From Thiobacillus sp. SCUT-2 (lineage in GTDB: Bacteria > Pseudomonadota > Gammaproteobacteria > Burkholderiales > Thiobacillaceae): a stretch of DNA of 64,000 nt. Of the stretch, positions 34,974 to 44,392 are shown piece after piece (the first letter of the stretch is position 1; each line of letters begins with the position of its first letter). The position numbers were made by a program, and so were the translations under genes. The stretch is from contig NZ_CP141769.1 of the NCBI RefSeq assembly GCF_035621355.1, positions 2,046,001 to 2,110,000 on the forward strand. The letters are read 5' to 3'. Below the pieces are notes generated by a model. That model ran no database searches. It worked only from the letters and a program-made list of their open reading frames with translations, and had not been told where the DNA came from.

Positions 34974-36085
34974 CCGTCCTGCAATTGCTGCCTGCCATGG
35001 AGTCAGGCGGGGTCGAGCGCGGCGTGCTCGAGGTGGCCCACGCCCTGGTTGAGCACGGGCATCGTGCACTGGTGATCTCGGAAGGCGGCCGGCTGGTCGC
35101 GCGCCTGGCGGAATGCGGGGCCGAGCACGTCGCCTGGCCGATCGGACGGAAGACCCTGCGAACGCTGCTGCTGGTGCGCAGGCTGCGCCGGTTCCTGACC
35201 GAACAGCGCGTCGACATCGTCCACGCCCGCTCGCGGGTTCCCGCCTGGATCGCCTGGCTGGCCTGGCGCGGCATGGCCCCCGCCACCCGTCCGCGCTTCG
35301 TCACGACCGTGCACGGCCTCTACAGCGTCAACCGGTACAGCCGCATCATGACGCGGGGCGAACGGGTCATCGCCGTCTCCGAGACGGTTCGCGACTACAT
35401 CCTGCGCGAATACCCCGACACGCCGCCCGCTCGCATCGAGGTCATCCCGCGCGGCGTGGACGGCCGCTTCTACCCGCACGGATGGAAGCCCGATCCGGCG
35501 TGGCAGCAGCGGTTCCTCGAACAGTTTCCCCATGCGGTGGGCAAGCAGCTGGTCACCCTGCCGGGGCGCATCACGCGGCTCAAGGGGCACGAGGACTTCA
35601 TCGAGCTCGTCGGGCGGATGAAGCGGCGCGGCCTGCCCGTGCACGGTCTCATCGTCGGCGGCGCGGCGGCGTCCAAGCAACGGTATTGGCGCAAGCTGCA
35701 CTGCCGCGTACGCAGCATGGGGCTGGACGCCGACATCAGCTTCACCGGCCAGCGCGACGACCTGAAGAACATCCTGGCGATCTCCAACCTGGTCCTGTCC
35801 CTGTCCTCGCAGCCGGAATCCTTCGGGCGAACCACGCTCGAAGCCTTGCGGCTCGGCGTGCCGACCGCAGGCTACGACCACGGCGGCGTCGGCGAGATCC
35901 TGCGCGCCGTCTATCCCGCAGGCCTGCTGCCGTGCGGCCGCATCGACGAAGCCTGCCAGCGCATCGCCCGGCTGCTGCAGCAGCACGAGCCCGTTCCGGC
36001 GGGCGACTTCTTCCCGCTGCGCACGATGCTGGACCGGACCCTCGCCCTGTACGAAGCGCTGGCGGACGCGCCCCGGCGCTGCTGA
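34943..36085 (+). CDS. Glycosyltransferase family 4 (GT-B), LPS core-like
   Basis: A 380-residue GT-B enzyme. The N-terminal half opens LTVLQLLPAMESGGVERGVLEVAHAL, and the C-terminal nucleotide-sugar site has FTGQRDDLKNILAISNLVLSLSSQPESFGRTTLEALRLGVPTAGYDHGG (E-x7-E-type motif). The closest pattern is the LPS core glycosyltransferase group. The ATG at 34943 lies inside the end of the ELM1-like gene. It converges with the GT10 gene three bases after its stop. Confidence 0.88.
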   Translation: MAEERNKKKLTVLQLLPAMESGGVERGVLEVAHALVEHGHRALVISEGGRLVARLAECGAEHVAWPIGRKTLRTLLLVRRLRRFLTEQRVDIVHARSRVPAWIAWLAWRGMAPATRPRFVTTVHGLYSVNRYSRIMTRGERVIAVSETVRDYILREYPDTPPARIEVIPRGVDGRFYPHGWKPDPAWQQRFLEQFPHAVGKQLVTLPGRITRLKGHEDFIELVGRMKRRGLPVHGLIVGGAAASKQRYWRKLHCRVRSMGLDADISFTGQRDDLKNILAISNLVLSLSSQPESFGRTTLEALRLGVPTAGYDHGGVGEILRAVYPAGLLPCGRIDEACQRIARLLQQHEPVPAGDFFPLRTMLDRTLALYEALADAPRRC

Positions 36086-36088
36086 GCG

Positions 36089-37153
36089 TCAGGAGCGTCC
36101 GCTGATCGCCGCCGGCAGGTGCAGCAGGCGGCCGCGCACCTTGCCGTAGAAGTCGCGCAACGCCACGGCAGGGCTCGACAGCCGCAGGGCACGGCGCGAC
36201 AGCATCGCCTCATCCGGGTCGGCTTTCGCGTCGGCGCGATGCAGACGCGCGATCTCCCGCGCCGCCACGGCGAACAGGTTGTATTCGTACAGGATGCGCC
36301 GCCGCGCCTCGACCAGAGCCGGCAGGCGCTTCTCGTATTCGTTGCCGGCGATCGCGCTGCGGATGATTTTGAGCGCCGCCGCGGGATCGCGGATGTCGAT
36401 GCGGATGAAGCTCTCGGCGGGGAAATAGTCCTCCGCGTTCGGGCAACCGTAATAAAACGGCAGCGACAGTCCGATGAAGGGATCGGCCAGCTTCTCGGTC
36501 CAGTGATGCACCCCGATGAAATTCTCGATCGCGACGTGGTAGCGATAGTCGCGCAGGCAGTCGGCCTTGTCGTCGAGCGGGCGCGCAGTCTGGCGGCCGA
36601 AGGTGTCGAGTTCGGGCATGTGCTCGACCAGCCAGCGCATGAAGCGGGCGCGGTGGTGGTGCAGCGTGTGGCGCATCGCCTTCGGCGAATACACCATCGA
36701 CACGTCGCGGGTCTTGTCGAGGGGAGGCTCGCCGGCGATGCGGTCGAAGGGCAGCACCTCGCGCCCCATCCCGTAGAACCAGTGCAGTGCCGGCTGGGAA
36801 AAGATCCGCCGCGGGTGGGGCAAGGCCCATTCGGGCTGGCTGGTCAGCACTGCGCCGAACTGGCGCGCGAAGCTGTTGCCGTAGATCTTCACCGAAGACG
36901 GCTCGCAGGTCACCAGCAGCGTATGTTCGCGCGGGCACGCCAGCTCCTCGCGCGTGGTCTTCTTCGGCTCGCCGGGACGCTCCGGCAGGTCGTCGTAGAC
37001 CAGCAGCCAGTCGTAGTCGCGCGCATCGCGCTCGAAGGTGAATTCGCATTCGCCCCAGACCGGCTCGTTGTGCGGAAACTGGTGCATCCAGATGGCGGCC
37101 GGCAGGCTGCTCAGCATCTTCACGCGCAGGCGGCGGGGTTCGCGTTCGCTCAT
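36089..37153 (-). CDS. GT10-family (alpha-1,3-fucosyltransferase-like) enzyme
   Basis: A 354-residue protein with the GT10 pattern: YDWLLVYDDLPER early, LLVTCEPSSVKIYG, then YHVAIENFIGVHHWTEKLADPFIGLSLPFYYGCPNAEDYFPAESFIRID, which aligns with the fucosyltransferase donor site (EN-x-TEK-x-P-x-G-x-S-F-I). Such enzymes move fucose from GDP-fucose, though bacterial relatives may use other sugars. GDP-fucose would need a GMD (two are in the locus) and a reductase (not seen). The ATG at 37151-37153 is eight bases downstream of the heptosyltransferase stop. Confidence 0.8.
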   Translation of the reverse strand: MSEREPRRLRVKMLSSLPAAIWMHQFPHNEPVWGECEFTFERDARDYDWLLVYDDLPERPGEPKKTTREELACPREHTLLVTCEPSSVKIYGNSFARQFGAVLTSQPEWALPHPRRIFSQPALHWFYGMGREVLPFDRIAGEPPLDKTRDVSMVYSPKAMRHTLHHHRARFMRWLVEHMPELDTFGRQTARPLDDKADCLRDYRYHVAIENFIGVHHWTEKLADPFIGLSLPFYYGCPNAEDYFPAESFIRIDIRDPAAALKIIRSAIAGNEYEKRLPALVEARRRILYEYNLFAVAAREIARLHRADAKADPDEAMLSRRALRLSSPAVALRDFYGKVRGRLLHLPAAISGRS

Positions 37154-37161
37154 GGCACCTC

Positions 37162-38238
37162 TCAGAAACTGCGCAGCCCTTCGGGCCAGTCGTGCCCCGG
37201 CCCGAGCTCGCCGGCAGCCAATGCGGGGAAGTTCGCTGCCACCCATTCCGGCGTGATCGCCCTCATGCACGCCTGCTGCTCGGGGTTCGCGCACACTTTC
37301 GCATAGCAGTTGCGGCACGGCAGCTGCGCCTGCACCGCCACCGCGGCCGTGCCGATCGGCTTGACCCGGCGCGGGTCGGTCGGCCCGCACAACACCAGCA
37401 GCGGGCGCCCGGCGGCCGAGGCGAAGTGCGCGGTGCCGGTGTCGTTGCCGATGATGGCGATCGCGCCTGCGCACATCGGCGCGATGTCGAGCAGCTGCAG
37501 CCGGCCGTTGAGGTTCACCACCCAGTCCCCCGCCTCGGCGATCTCCGCGCAGTCGTCCACTTCGTCGGGGCCGCCGATCACGGCGATCTTCGCCACGCCC
37601 CGTGCGTGCAGCAACCGCGCGAGCTCGGCGAAGCGCGCCGCGCCCCAGCGCTTGAGCGGGTGCGCGGCCGCGGCGCCCGGCAGCAGCACGACATAGCGGT
37701 CGTCCACGAGGCCGTGCTGCTGGCGCAGCGATTCCACCACGGCCAGCCGCTCGGGCGCCGGATACAGCACCGGATGCATGGTCTGCGTGGGAATGCCGAT
37801 CGCCTGCAGCACCGACTGCATCATCGGCATCGCGTGGGCCTGGGGATCGCGCACGGCAGGCTGGTGCGTGTAGGGGAAGCCGCCGCGGTTGCCGACGCGG
37901 ATGCGCGGCGCGCCTCCGGTGAGCCAAAGCAGCGCGAGCAGGAAGCGCGAGTGGTCCGATCGCTGCAGGTCGATCACCAGGTCGTAGCGCCCGGCGCGAA
38001 CCTTCTTCATCCACGCGAGGCTGTTTTTCCACCGATGGGTCTTGCTGCGCACGTCGATCGCCCACACCTCGGCGAAGCGCGGGTCGTGGGCGAACAGGCC
38101 CGTGCAGTTCGGCTGCGTGTTGAGGTGGATCTCGGCGAGCGGCAGCGCGCGGGCGATGTCCTCCATGAGCGCGGTCGCGATGACGACGTCGCCGAGCGCG
38201 CTCCACTTGATGACGAGGACGCGGCGAATCCGGGACAA
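37162..38238 (-). CDS. Glycosyltransferase family 9 (heptosyltransferase-like)
   Basis: A 358-residue GT9 enzyme if started at TTG 38236-38238. It reads SRIRRVLVIKWSALGDVVIATAL, the WaaF/WaaC start, and has PGAAAAHPLKRWGAARFAELARLL, a D-x-G-like IGNDTGTAHFASAAGRPLLVLCGPTDP donor motif and a CxxC-containing tail. It transfers heptose or a related sugar in LPS core. An ATG at 38376, directly after the wbpM stop, would add about 46 residues that are a translation of a palindromic repeat (VRPEPFDVAQDRLVEG), so I prefer the TTG. The choice is not certain. Confidence 0.85.
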   Translation of the reverse strand: MSRIRRVLVIKWSALGDVVIATALMEDIARALPLAEIHLNTQPNCTGLFAHDPRFAEVWAIDVRSKTHRWKNSLAWMKKVRAGRYDLVIDLQRSDHSRFLLALLWLTGGAPRIRVGNRGGFPYTHQPAVRDPQAHAMPMMQSVLQAIGIPTQTMHPVLYPAPERLAVVESLRQQHGLVDDRYVVLLPGAAAAHPLKRWGAARFAELARLLHARGVAKIAVIGGPDEVDDCAEIAEAGDWVVNLNGRLQLLDIAPMCAGAIAIIGNDTGTAHFASAAGRPLLVLCGPTDPRRVKPIGTAAVAVQAQLPCRNCYAKVCANPEQQACMRAITPEWVAANFPALAAGELGPGHDWPEGLRSF

Positions 38239-38252
38239 ATAATCCGTTCGTG

Positions 38253-38350
38253 TTGAGTCGTGAGCTTGTCGAACGATCGAAACATGAACGGGCTCCTGGC
38301 CTTCGACAAGCCTGTCCTGAGCCACGTCGAAGGGCTCAGGCCGAACGGTG
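38253..38350. repeat. TTCGACAAGC...CCGAACGG dispersed repeat before the GT9 gene
   Basis: The run holds GAGCTTGTCGAACGATCG, CTTCGACAAGCCTGTCCTGAG and CGAAGGGCTCAGGCCGAACGG, units of a palindromic repeat that recurs at 61152-61280. It separates the wbpM stop from the GT9 gene and is read through if the upstream ATG is used. Confidence 0.7.
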
Positions 38351-38376
38351 GTTGGTTTCAATCCGTTCTTGCCCAT

Positions 38377-40224
38377 TTATACCGATTCCGGCTTGTATTC
38401 CGGCACCCAGGCCTGCAACTGCCGCTTCACCGCCGCCTCGTCGGGCAGGCCCTGCTGCGCCAGCCACGCCATGCATTCGTCACACCAGCCGGCGTCGGCC
38501 GCGCGCGCCTTCGCGACCCGCAGTTTGGGATGGGGCGTTGGCAGCGTGGATTCGTCGTCCGCCAACAGCTCCTCGTAGAGCTTCTCGCCGGGGCGCAGGC
38601 CGGTGTACTCGATGCGGATGCGGTCCTCGTCCGCCCCGGACAGACGGATCATCATTTTCGCCAGCTCGGCGATCTTCACCGGCTCGCCCATGTCGAGCAC
38701 GAAGATCTCGCCGCCCTCGCCCATCAGGCCGGCCTGCAGCACCAGCTGGGCGGCCTCGGGGATCGACATGAAGTAGCGCGTGATCTCGGGGTGCGTCACC
38801 GTGACCGGGCCGCCTGCCTCGATCTGCTTCTGGAACTTGGGGATCACGCTGCCGGACGAGCCCAGCACGTTGCCGAAGCGCACCGAGACGAAGCGCGTGC
38901 CGCCCGGCCCGTGATCGTCCTGGCGCCGCTGCATCGACTGGCACATCATTTCGGCGAGGCGCTTGGTCGCCCCCATCACGTTGGTCGGATTGACCGCCTT
39001 GTCGGTCGAGATCATGACGAACTTGGCGACGCCGTGCGCCTGCGCCGCGGCGGCGACCACGCGCGTGCCGAGCACGTTGTTGCGCACCGCCTCCCAGGCG
39101 TTGGCGTTCTCCATCAGCGGCACGTGCTTGTAGGCGGCGGCGTGGAACACGACGGCCGGCTTCTGCCCGGCCATGACCCGATCGACCCACGCGGCATTCT
39201 TGACGTCGCCGATCACCGGCGCGATCGCGAGATTCGGGAAGCGCTGCGGCAGCTCCTGCTCCATCGCGTAGAGGGCCAGCTCGGACTGCTCGAACAGGAC
39301 CAGCCGCGCCGGCTCGAAGCGCGCGATCTGGCGGCACAGCTCGGAGCCGATCGAACCGCCGGCGCCCGTCACCATCACGACCTTGCCGGTGAGCAGCCGG
39401 TGCAGTCCGCTGTCGTCGAGCTGCACCGGATCGCGCCCGAGCAGGTCGTCGAGCTCGATGGGGCGCAGGCTGGAGACCGACACGCGGCCCGCCACCAGGT
39501 CCTCGAGCGAGGGGATCGTCATCACGTTGAGACCGGCCTCCGCGCAGGCCTGCGTGATGCGCTTGCGCACCACGTGCGCCGCCGACGGCAGCGCAAGCAC
39601 GACGTCGTCGACGCCCATCTTCTGCGCCCAGGTCGCCACCTCGTCGAGCCCACCGAGCACCGGCAGGCCCTGCACCAGCCGGCCCTGCTTGTCGCGGCTG
39701 TCGTCGAGCAGTCCCACCACGTGGAAGCCTGCCGGGTTGCGCGCGAGCTCGCGCAGCAGGAAATCCGCCGCCGACCCGGCCCCCGCCACCAGCACTGGCT
39801 TGCTGGCGGGATGCAGCATGCTGGCGATGCGGTGTTCCTTCCACGCGCGGTAGGCCAGGCGGCTGCCGCCCATCACCATCACCAGCAGCAGCGGGTCGAG
39901 AATCAGCACCGAACGGGGCACCACCGCATGGATTCGGAACAGCACGAGAACCAGCGGAATCAGCAGCGCCGCGATGCCCACCGCGAGCACGATGCGCTTG
40001 AGGTCCGGCAGGCTGGCGAAGCGCCAGATGCCGCGGTAGAGGCCGAAGCGCCAGAACACCGCCGCCTGCAGCGGCACCACCCAGGCGAGCGTGGACACCG
40101 CCGCCGCCTGGAACCCGGGCGGCACGGCCAGGTTGAAGCGCAACCAGTAGGCGCCGAGCCACGCCAGGGCCGCCACCAGCACGTCGTGCAGGATGATGAT
40201 GGCGGTGCGGTAACTAAGGTTCAT
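38377..40224 (-). CDS. wbpM: WbpM-type nucleotide-sugar 4,6-dehydratase (membrane-bound)
   Basis: A 615-residue protein of the WbpM/FlaA1/PglF group. Four helices occupy about residues 8-110 (IIILHDVLVAALAWLGAYWLRF and following). A Rossmann part binds NAD at VMVTGAGGSIGSELCRQIARF. The catalytic block MISTDKAVNPTNVMGATKRLAEMMCQ has the M-x3-K variant of the SDR motif known from this group. It converts UDP-GlcNAc to its 4-keto-6-deoxy form, the first step to QuiNAc or FucNAc. Its start overlaps the wbpL stop; with wbpL and the epimerase gene it forms the classic O-antigen initiation set. Confidence 0.93.
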   Translation of the reverse strand: MNLSYRTAIIILHDVLVAALAWLGAYWLRFNLAVPPGFQAAAVSTLAWVVPLQAAVFWRFGLYRGIWRFASLPDLKRIVLAVGIAALLIPLVLVLFRIHAVVPRSVLILDPLLLVMVMGGSRLAYRAWKEHRIASMLHPASKPVLVAGAGSAADFLLRELARNPAGFHVVGLLDDSRDKQGRLVQGLPVLGGLDEVATWAQKMGVDDVVLALPSAAHVVRKRITQACAEAGLNVMTIPSLEDLVAGRVSVSSLRPIELDDLLGRDPVQLDDSGLHRLLTGKVVMVTGAGGSIGSELCRQIARFEPARLVLFEQSELALYAMEQELPQRFPNLAIAPVIGDVKNAAWVDRVMAGQKPAVVFHAAAYKHVPLMENANAWEAVRNNVLGTRVVAAAAQAHGVAKFVMISTDKAVNPTNVMGATKRLAEMMCQSMQRRQDDHGPGGTRFVSVRFGNVLGSSGSVIPKFQKQIEAGGPVTVTHPEITRYFMSIPEAAQLVLQAGLMGEGGEIFVLDMGEPVKIAELAKMMIRLSGADEDRIRIEYTGLRPGEKLYEELLADDESTLPTPHPKLRVAKARAADAGWCDECMAWLAQQGLPDEAAVKRQLQAWVPEYKPESV

Positions 40225-41173
40225 GGCGGAGGCGACGCCAGCGAAGATCGATCACGAGGAAGAGCGTCAGGTAGATCACGGCCGACAGTATAAGCACCCA
40301 CGCGGCGTGCGGTGGCGATGCGCGCAAGACGAGCGCCAGCGCCGCCATCGCCAGCATCAGCGCGTATGCCCCCAGAGCCAGCTGGCGGTGCGTCGCACCG
40401 AGCAGCACGACGCGCTGATAGTAATGCGAACGGTGCGCCTGCCAGATCTTCTCACCGCGCAATGCACGCCGCACCAGCGTGACGCTGGCATCGGCGACGA
40501 AGGGCGAGAACACGAGCAGCGGAAACAGCCATGGCCATACGCCGGTCATCGCCCCGCGGATGCCGAGCGTCGCCGCGAGAAAGCCGAGCGGAATCGAGCC
40601 GGCATCGCCCATGAACAGGCGCGCCGACGGAAAATTGAAGCGCAGGAAGGCCAGCGCCGCCGCTGCGATCGCCGCGCAGAATGCCGCCAGCCCCGGCGCA
40701 TGGCCCAGCCATGCCGCGACCGACAGCGTGCCGAAGCCGATCACCGCCATGCCGCCGGCCAGCCCGTTCGCGCCGTCCATGAAGTTGTAAAGATTGGTCA
40801 TCCACACCACGGCCAGCGTACTGACCAGCAGCGCCCAGCCGGTGAGTCCGAGCGCGAACAGGCAACCGGCGGCCGCGACAAAATGGGCCAGAAAACGCAC
40901 CCGCACCGGCAGGCCGCGCGCGTCGTCGAGCAGCGACACCGCCGCCAGCGCGAACGCGCCCAGCAGCACCGGCAGCAGCGCGGTGTCGGCCAGCCACGCG
41001 CCCGCCACAGCGATCCCAGCCATGATGCCGAGCCCGCCAATGCGCGGCGTCGGCGTCGCGTGCAGCGAGCGGGCGTTGGGGTGGTCCATGGGCAGCACGT
41101 GACGGCGCCTCAGCAGTCCCGCGAGCACCAGCCAGCAGACCACGAAGGCGAGCACGGGAACGAGCGCACTCAT
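40214..41173 (-). CDS. wbpL: WbpL/WecA-type undecaprenyl-phosphate glycosyl-1-phosphate transferase
   Basis: A 319-residue integral membrane enzyme with about ten helices, of the MraY/WecA/WbpL family (GT4 phosphotransferase). Motifs are present: MDHPNARSLHATPTPRIGGLGI, VVWMTNLYNFMDGANGLAGG with the metal-binding Asp pair, and LFMGDAGSIPLGFL and HRSHYYQRVV at the catalytic face. It loads QuiNAc- or FucNAc-1-phosphate on undecaprenyl phosphate. It overlaps the wbpM start by 11 bases and the wbpV-like gene by four. Confidence 0.92.
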   Translation of the reverse strand: MSALVPVLAFVVCWLVLAGLLRRRHVLPMDHPNARSLHATPTPRIGGLGIMAGIAVAGAWLADTALLPVLLGAFALAAVSLLDDARGLPVRVRFLAHFVAAAGCLFALGLTGWALLVSTLAVVWMTNLYNFMDGANGLAGGMAVIGFGTLSVAAWLGHAPGLAAFCAAIAAAALAFLRFNFPSARLFMGDAGSIPLGFLAATLGIRGAMTGVWPWLFPLLVFSPFVADASVTLVRRALRGEKIWQAHRSHYYQRVVLLGATHRQLALGAYALMLAMAALALVLRASPPHAAWVLILSAVIYLTLFLVIDLRWRRLRHEP

Positions 41174-42093
41174 CGCGCAGCCACCGTCGCGGCGAGCCCG
41201 GCTTCCATCGTGTAGGGTGGCGTCCAGCCGAGGCGCGCGCGAATGGCCGCGCTGTCGACATGAAGCGAGCCCGTCAGGCGCGCAACGGCCGCCCGCTTGC
41301 CGAGCAGCGCGCCGGCGAACGCGAGCACGCCCACCGGAACCGGCAGCAGGCGCGCGGGTCGTCCCATGGCCCGCCCAATCGCGCGGACAAGTTCCGGCGT
41401 CGAAACCGGCCGGCCATCATCGAGCAGGAAGGTCTGCCCGGCCGCCGCCGGATGTTCGAGGCAGATCCGGATCGCGTCGACGAAATTGCCGAGGTAGAGC
41501 AGGCTGCGGCGGTTACGGATCGCACCCAGCGGCAGCGGCCAGCCGCGCGCCACGGTATCGAGCAGGTGCCGGAAATTGGCCTTCACGCCCGGCCCGTACA
41601 CGAGCGGCGGCCGCAGGACGACGACCTCGAGACCGGTCTCGCGCGCGATCTGCTGCAACCCCTGTTCGGCCTCCCACTTCGAGATCGCGTAGTCATCCTC
41701 GGGCGCCGGCGGATCCGTCTCCCGATAGGGGGCGTCGCGCCCTTCGCCGTTGACCTTGACGCTGCTGACGAAGACGAAGCGCTTCACCCCTGCCTGCGCC
41801 GCCTGGCGGGCGAGATTGAGCGTGGCCACCGTGTTGGTCGCGCGGTAGAGCGCCAGGGGATCGTCAGATATTTCGTCCATCACGTGGACGCGCGCGGCGA
41901 GATGGACGATGGCATCGCAGCCTGCGAGCGCGGCGCGCCAGTCGGTCGCCGCGTCGATTTCGCCGACAGCGACGTCGCCAGCGCGACGCGCACCGCGTCG
42001 CAGCACCCGAACCGTGCCGTATGCATTTGCTTCGAGATCTTCACAGAGCGCCCGGCCGACGAAGCCACTGGCTCCCGTCACGAGCACCCTCAT
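41170..42093 (-). CDS. wbpV: NAD-dependent 4-keto-sugar reductase/epimerase (WbpV/WbpK-like)
   Basis: A 307-residue extended SDR. RVLVTGASGFVGRALCEDL is the NAD motif, FVFVSSVKVNGEG and YAISKWEAEQGLQQ carry the catalytic Ser and YxxxK. It belongs to the WbpV/WbpK group that reduces the 4-keto product of WbpM to UDP-QuiNAc or UDP-FucNAc; the exact product cannot be fixed from sequence. Its start lies in a GTGA/ATGA overlap with the GT2 gene at 42090. The symbol marks the group. Confidence 0.82.
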   Translation of the reverse strand: MRVLVTGASGFVGRALCEDLEANAYGTVRVLRRGARRAGDVAVGEIDAATDWRAALAGCDAIVHLAARVHVMDEISDDPLALYRATNTVATLNLARQAAQAGVKRFVFVSSVKVNGEGRDAPYRETDPPAPEDDYAISKWEAEQGLQQIARETGLEVVVLRPPLVYGPGVKANFRHLLDTVARGWPLPLGAIRNRRSLLYLGNFVDAIRICLEHPAAAGQTFLLDDGRPVSTPELVRAIGRAMGRPARLLPVPVGVLAFAGALLGKRAAVARLTGSLHVDSAAIRARLGWTPPYTMEAGLAATVAAR

Positions 42094-42839
42094 TTGCGGA
42101 AGTACTCGAGGAACTTGGCCGGGTATTTGGAAAGAATTTTCAGCATGTTCGTCGGTATGCCATTTTCTTTGCAGGCGCGCAGAACCTCCCTGTTCAGAAG
42201 CATCGTGTTACGCCATCCCCCCGTGCTGACGCCGCCGACACGCATCTTAACCAGCACTTCCGGAAGATAGCGGTATCGCAAATCCGGCCGCCGGAACACG
42301 CGCGCGACAAACTCGAAATCGCCCGCAATGCGGTAATCGGGCTTGAACGGCCCCACGTTCTGAAACACCTCGCGCCTCACGAACAAGGCCGGATGCGCCG
42401 GCATCCACCCCCATGCGATGCGATCGGGTCGAAAGCGCGCTGACGAATAACGCCTCACCATCCGCTCCGGCCTCTCGGGACGGTAGAACGCCACGTCGCC
42501 GAAAAGCGCCTCCAGATGATGACGCTCCATGGTCTCCCCTACCTTGGCCAGCACGTCGGCGTCCGCGTAGACGTCATCCGAGTTGAGAAACCCGATGACG
42601 TCCCCCGATGCCGCGCGAACGCCCTTGTTCATCGCGTCGTAGATACCGTGGTCGGGCTCCGATATGACCTGCGCGAGGTGACGGCGATACGCCTCCAGTA
42701 TATCCATCGTTCCGTCGGTCGATGCCCCATCCACGACGATATGCTCAACCGCCGCGCCACGCTGCCTGACGACCGACTGAAGCGTCCTCTCGATGGTCTG
42801 CTCGCTGTTGAAACAAACGGTGATGATCGACAGCTTCAC
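42090..42839 (-). CDS. Glycosyltransferase family 2
   Basis: A 249-residue GT-A enzyme beginning at GTG (42839), overlapping the stop of the upstream GT2 gene (GTGA). KLSIITVCFNSEQTIERTLQSVVRQ and VVDGASTDGTMDIL are the donor site, and GFLNSDDVYADADVL is the DxD region. A C-terminal block (YRIAGDFEFVARVFRR) with the W/H acceptor side follows. It probably adds one residue of the repeat unit. An ATG further upstream would run across the neighbouring gene and was rejected. Confidence 0.9.
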   Translation of the reverse strand: MKLSIITVCFNSEQTIERTLQSVVRQRGAAVEHIVVDGASTDGTMDILEAYRRHLAQVISEPDHGIYDAMNKGVRAASGDVIGFLNSDDVYADADVLAKVGETMERHHLEALFGDVAFYRPERPERMVRRYSSARFRPDRIAWGWMPAHPALFVRREVFQNVGPFKPDYRIAGDFEFVARVFRRPDLRYRYLPEVLVKMRVGGVSTGGWRNTMLLNREVLRACKENGIPTNMLKILSKYPAKFLEYFRK

Positions 42840-43642
42840 TCCTGCGCCTCCATTGCTCGACGCTTCATGCCGCGCAGCACATAGGAAACATGACCATCGC
42901 GCAAGGTGAGCAGCATGCGCCTTGCCAGATAGAAGCGCTTCTTCCAGCGCGGCACCTCGTGGCCACCGCGGATCCAGCGATATTCCTCCTCGAATCGTTT
43001 GGGGTGCATGCTGGTCTTGGTACCCGCGTGCATTCGGAGCCCCCCCAGGATTCCCGTCACGTGCTGCACGCGCTCGGTTTCGCGCAACGCCCGCAGAAAC
43101 CACTCGTAGTCAAAGCCATAGTGCAAGGACTCGTTCATCCATCCGATCCGGTTATGCAGGGTCCGGCGCCAGAACGCCGCCTGGTTGGTCAGCACCATTC
43201 CTTCCGCGCGCACCGAGTCGTACGTCGGCCGGACGTACCGCATTTCGCGCAGGCATTTATCTCGAGCGTCGATGAGGTTGACGTCGCCGATGATCAGATC
43301 GGTTTTCAGATGGCGATTCGCGGCGAGCGCAACTTCCTTGAAAGCGCCCGGATAGTAGATGTCATCCGAATTCTGCCAGGCAACCCATTCGCCCGTTGCC
43401 CGCTTGAGGCCCTTGTTGATCGCGTGCGCCTGCCCCCGGTCCGACTCGCTGCACCAGTAAGTCAGGAACCTCTTGTACTTTCGGATGACGTCGACGCTGC
43501 CGTCGGTCGACCCGCCATCGATGACGATGTACTCAAGGTTTGGATAATGCTGCTCCAAAACCGACAGGATCGTCCGTTCCAGGAACGCCGCCTGGTTGAA
43601 ACTGGGGGTGATGACCGAGATGCGTGGAAAGCGCGTACTCAT
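42836..43642 (-). CDS. Glycosyltransferase family 2
   Basis: A 268-residue GT-A enzyme. ISVITPSFNQAAFLERTILSVLEQHYPNLEYIVIDGGSTDGSVDVIRK is the nucleotide-sugar site, WQNSDDIYYPGAF the metal-binding DxD. It overlaps the FkbM gene (ATGA at 43639-43642) and the next GT2 gene. The linkage and sugar are unknown. Confidence 0.9.
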   Translation of the reverse strand: MSTRFPRISVITPSFNQAAFLERTILSVLEQHYPNLEYIVIDGGSTDGSVDVIRKYKRFLTYWCSESDRGQAHAINKGLKRATGEWVAWQNSDDIYYPGAFKEVALAANRHLKTDLIIGDVNLIDARDKCLREMRYVRPTYDSVRAEGMVLTNQAAFWRRTLHNRIGWMNESLHYGFDYEWFLRALRETERVQHVTGILGGLRMHAGTKTSMHPKRFEEEYRWIRGGHEVPRWKKRFYLARRMLLTLRDGHVSYVLRGMKRRAMEAQE

Positions 43643-44370
43643 TGCCTGAAGAACAAACCATCCAGCTGCATGGTTCGCCCGTTTGCAGGGTCGACAAATG
43701 CAGGCTGCACGGACCAGAGCACGAAGCCCTCGCCTTCAAGGCGCCGAATGCAGTCCTGCCAAAGATGCTGCCCCTCATACAAGGGAAGAAGCGACAATTC
43801 CATCTGGACGCCTCGCACGCTGCCGAGCGTTGCGGCAGCCCCATCGAGAACCTGCCATTCATACCCCTGGGTGTCGATCTTCAGGAATGGGGCTCGGGAA
43901 CCGGCGAGATACTGGCCAGCGACGCCGTCCACGGTCGTCATCGGCGCCGTTTCCTGCCCGACATACGCCGACCCCGGCGCGGCGTTGCTGTGCGGCTCAA
44001 GCATCGGAAGAACGGAACTGCTGACCGAATTCGCAGAAATATTGATTTCGATTTCGCCTTCGTATGCCCCTAATGCGCAACGCGAGTGAACGGTCCACTT
44101 CTGGTCATGGCGGCTCCGCTGCGCGAGCTGCGCATGGGCCTGCGTGATTGGCTCGAACGAGACGATCCGGCCTTTGTAACCGCCCGCACGCAGATCAGTA
44201 CCGTACTGCCCCGTATTTGCGCCGACATCAAGTACCAGATCGATCTCGAATGCGTTCATTGCCGCGATCAGGCGCGCCAACGGAGACGATGCCGGATGAA
44301 AGCGGTGGGCCTCCACTCCGAGAGCGTTCAACGCTCTCTTGATGCGATCTTTCTGAGAACCGAGCATCAC
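43639..44370 (-). CDS. FkbM-family methyltransferase
   Basis: A 243-residue class I SAM-dependent methyltransferase. LVLDVGANTGQYGTDLRAGGYKGRIVSFEP is motif I with the acidic post-loop, and FLKIDTQGYEWQVLDGA is the FkbM motif IV. Members methylate sugars or polyketides at hydroxyl groups. In this locus it probably O-methylates a sugar of the surface polysaccharide. It is overlapped by the downstream GT2 gene. Confidence 0.88.
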   Translation of the reverse strand: MMLGSQKDRIKRALNALGVEAHRFHPASSPLARLIAAMNAFEIDLVLDVGANTGQYGTDLRAGGYKGRIVSFEPITQAHAQLAQRSRHDQKWTVHSRCALGAYEGEIEINISANSVSSSVLPMLEPHSNAAPGSAYVGQETAPMTTVDGVAGQYLAGSRAPFLKIDTQGYEWQVLDGAAATLGSVRGVQMELSLLPLYEGQHLWQDCIRRLEGEGFVLWSVQPAFVDPANGRTMQLDGLFFRQ

Positions 44371-44392
44371 CCGTCCCTTTGTACGTGCACGA

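Noticed and set aside
38239..38376. N-terminal extension of the GT9 heptosyltransferase
   Set aside because: The extra residues are a translation of the palindromic repeat, so the TTG start at the family N-terminus is preferred, though not proven.
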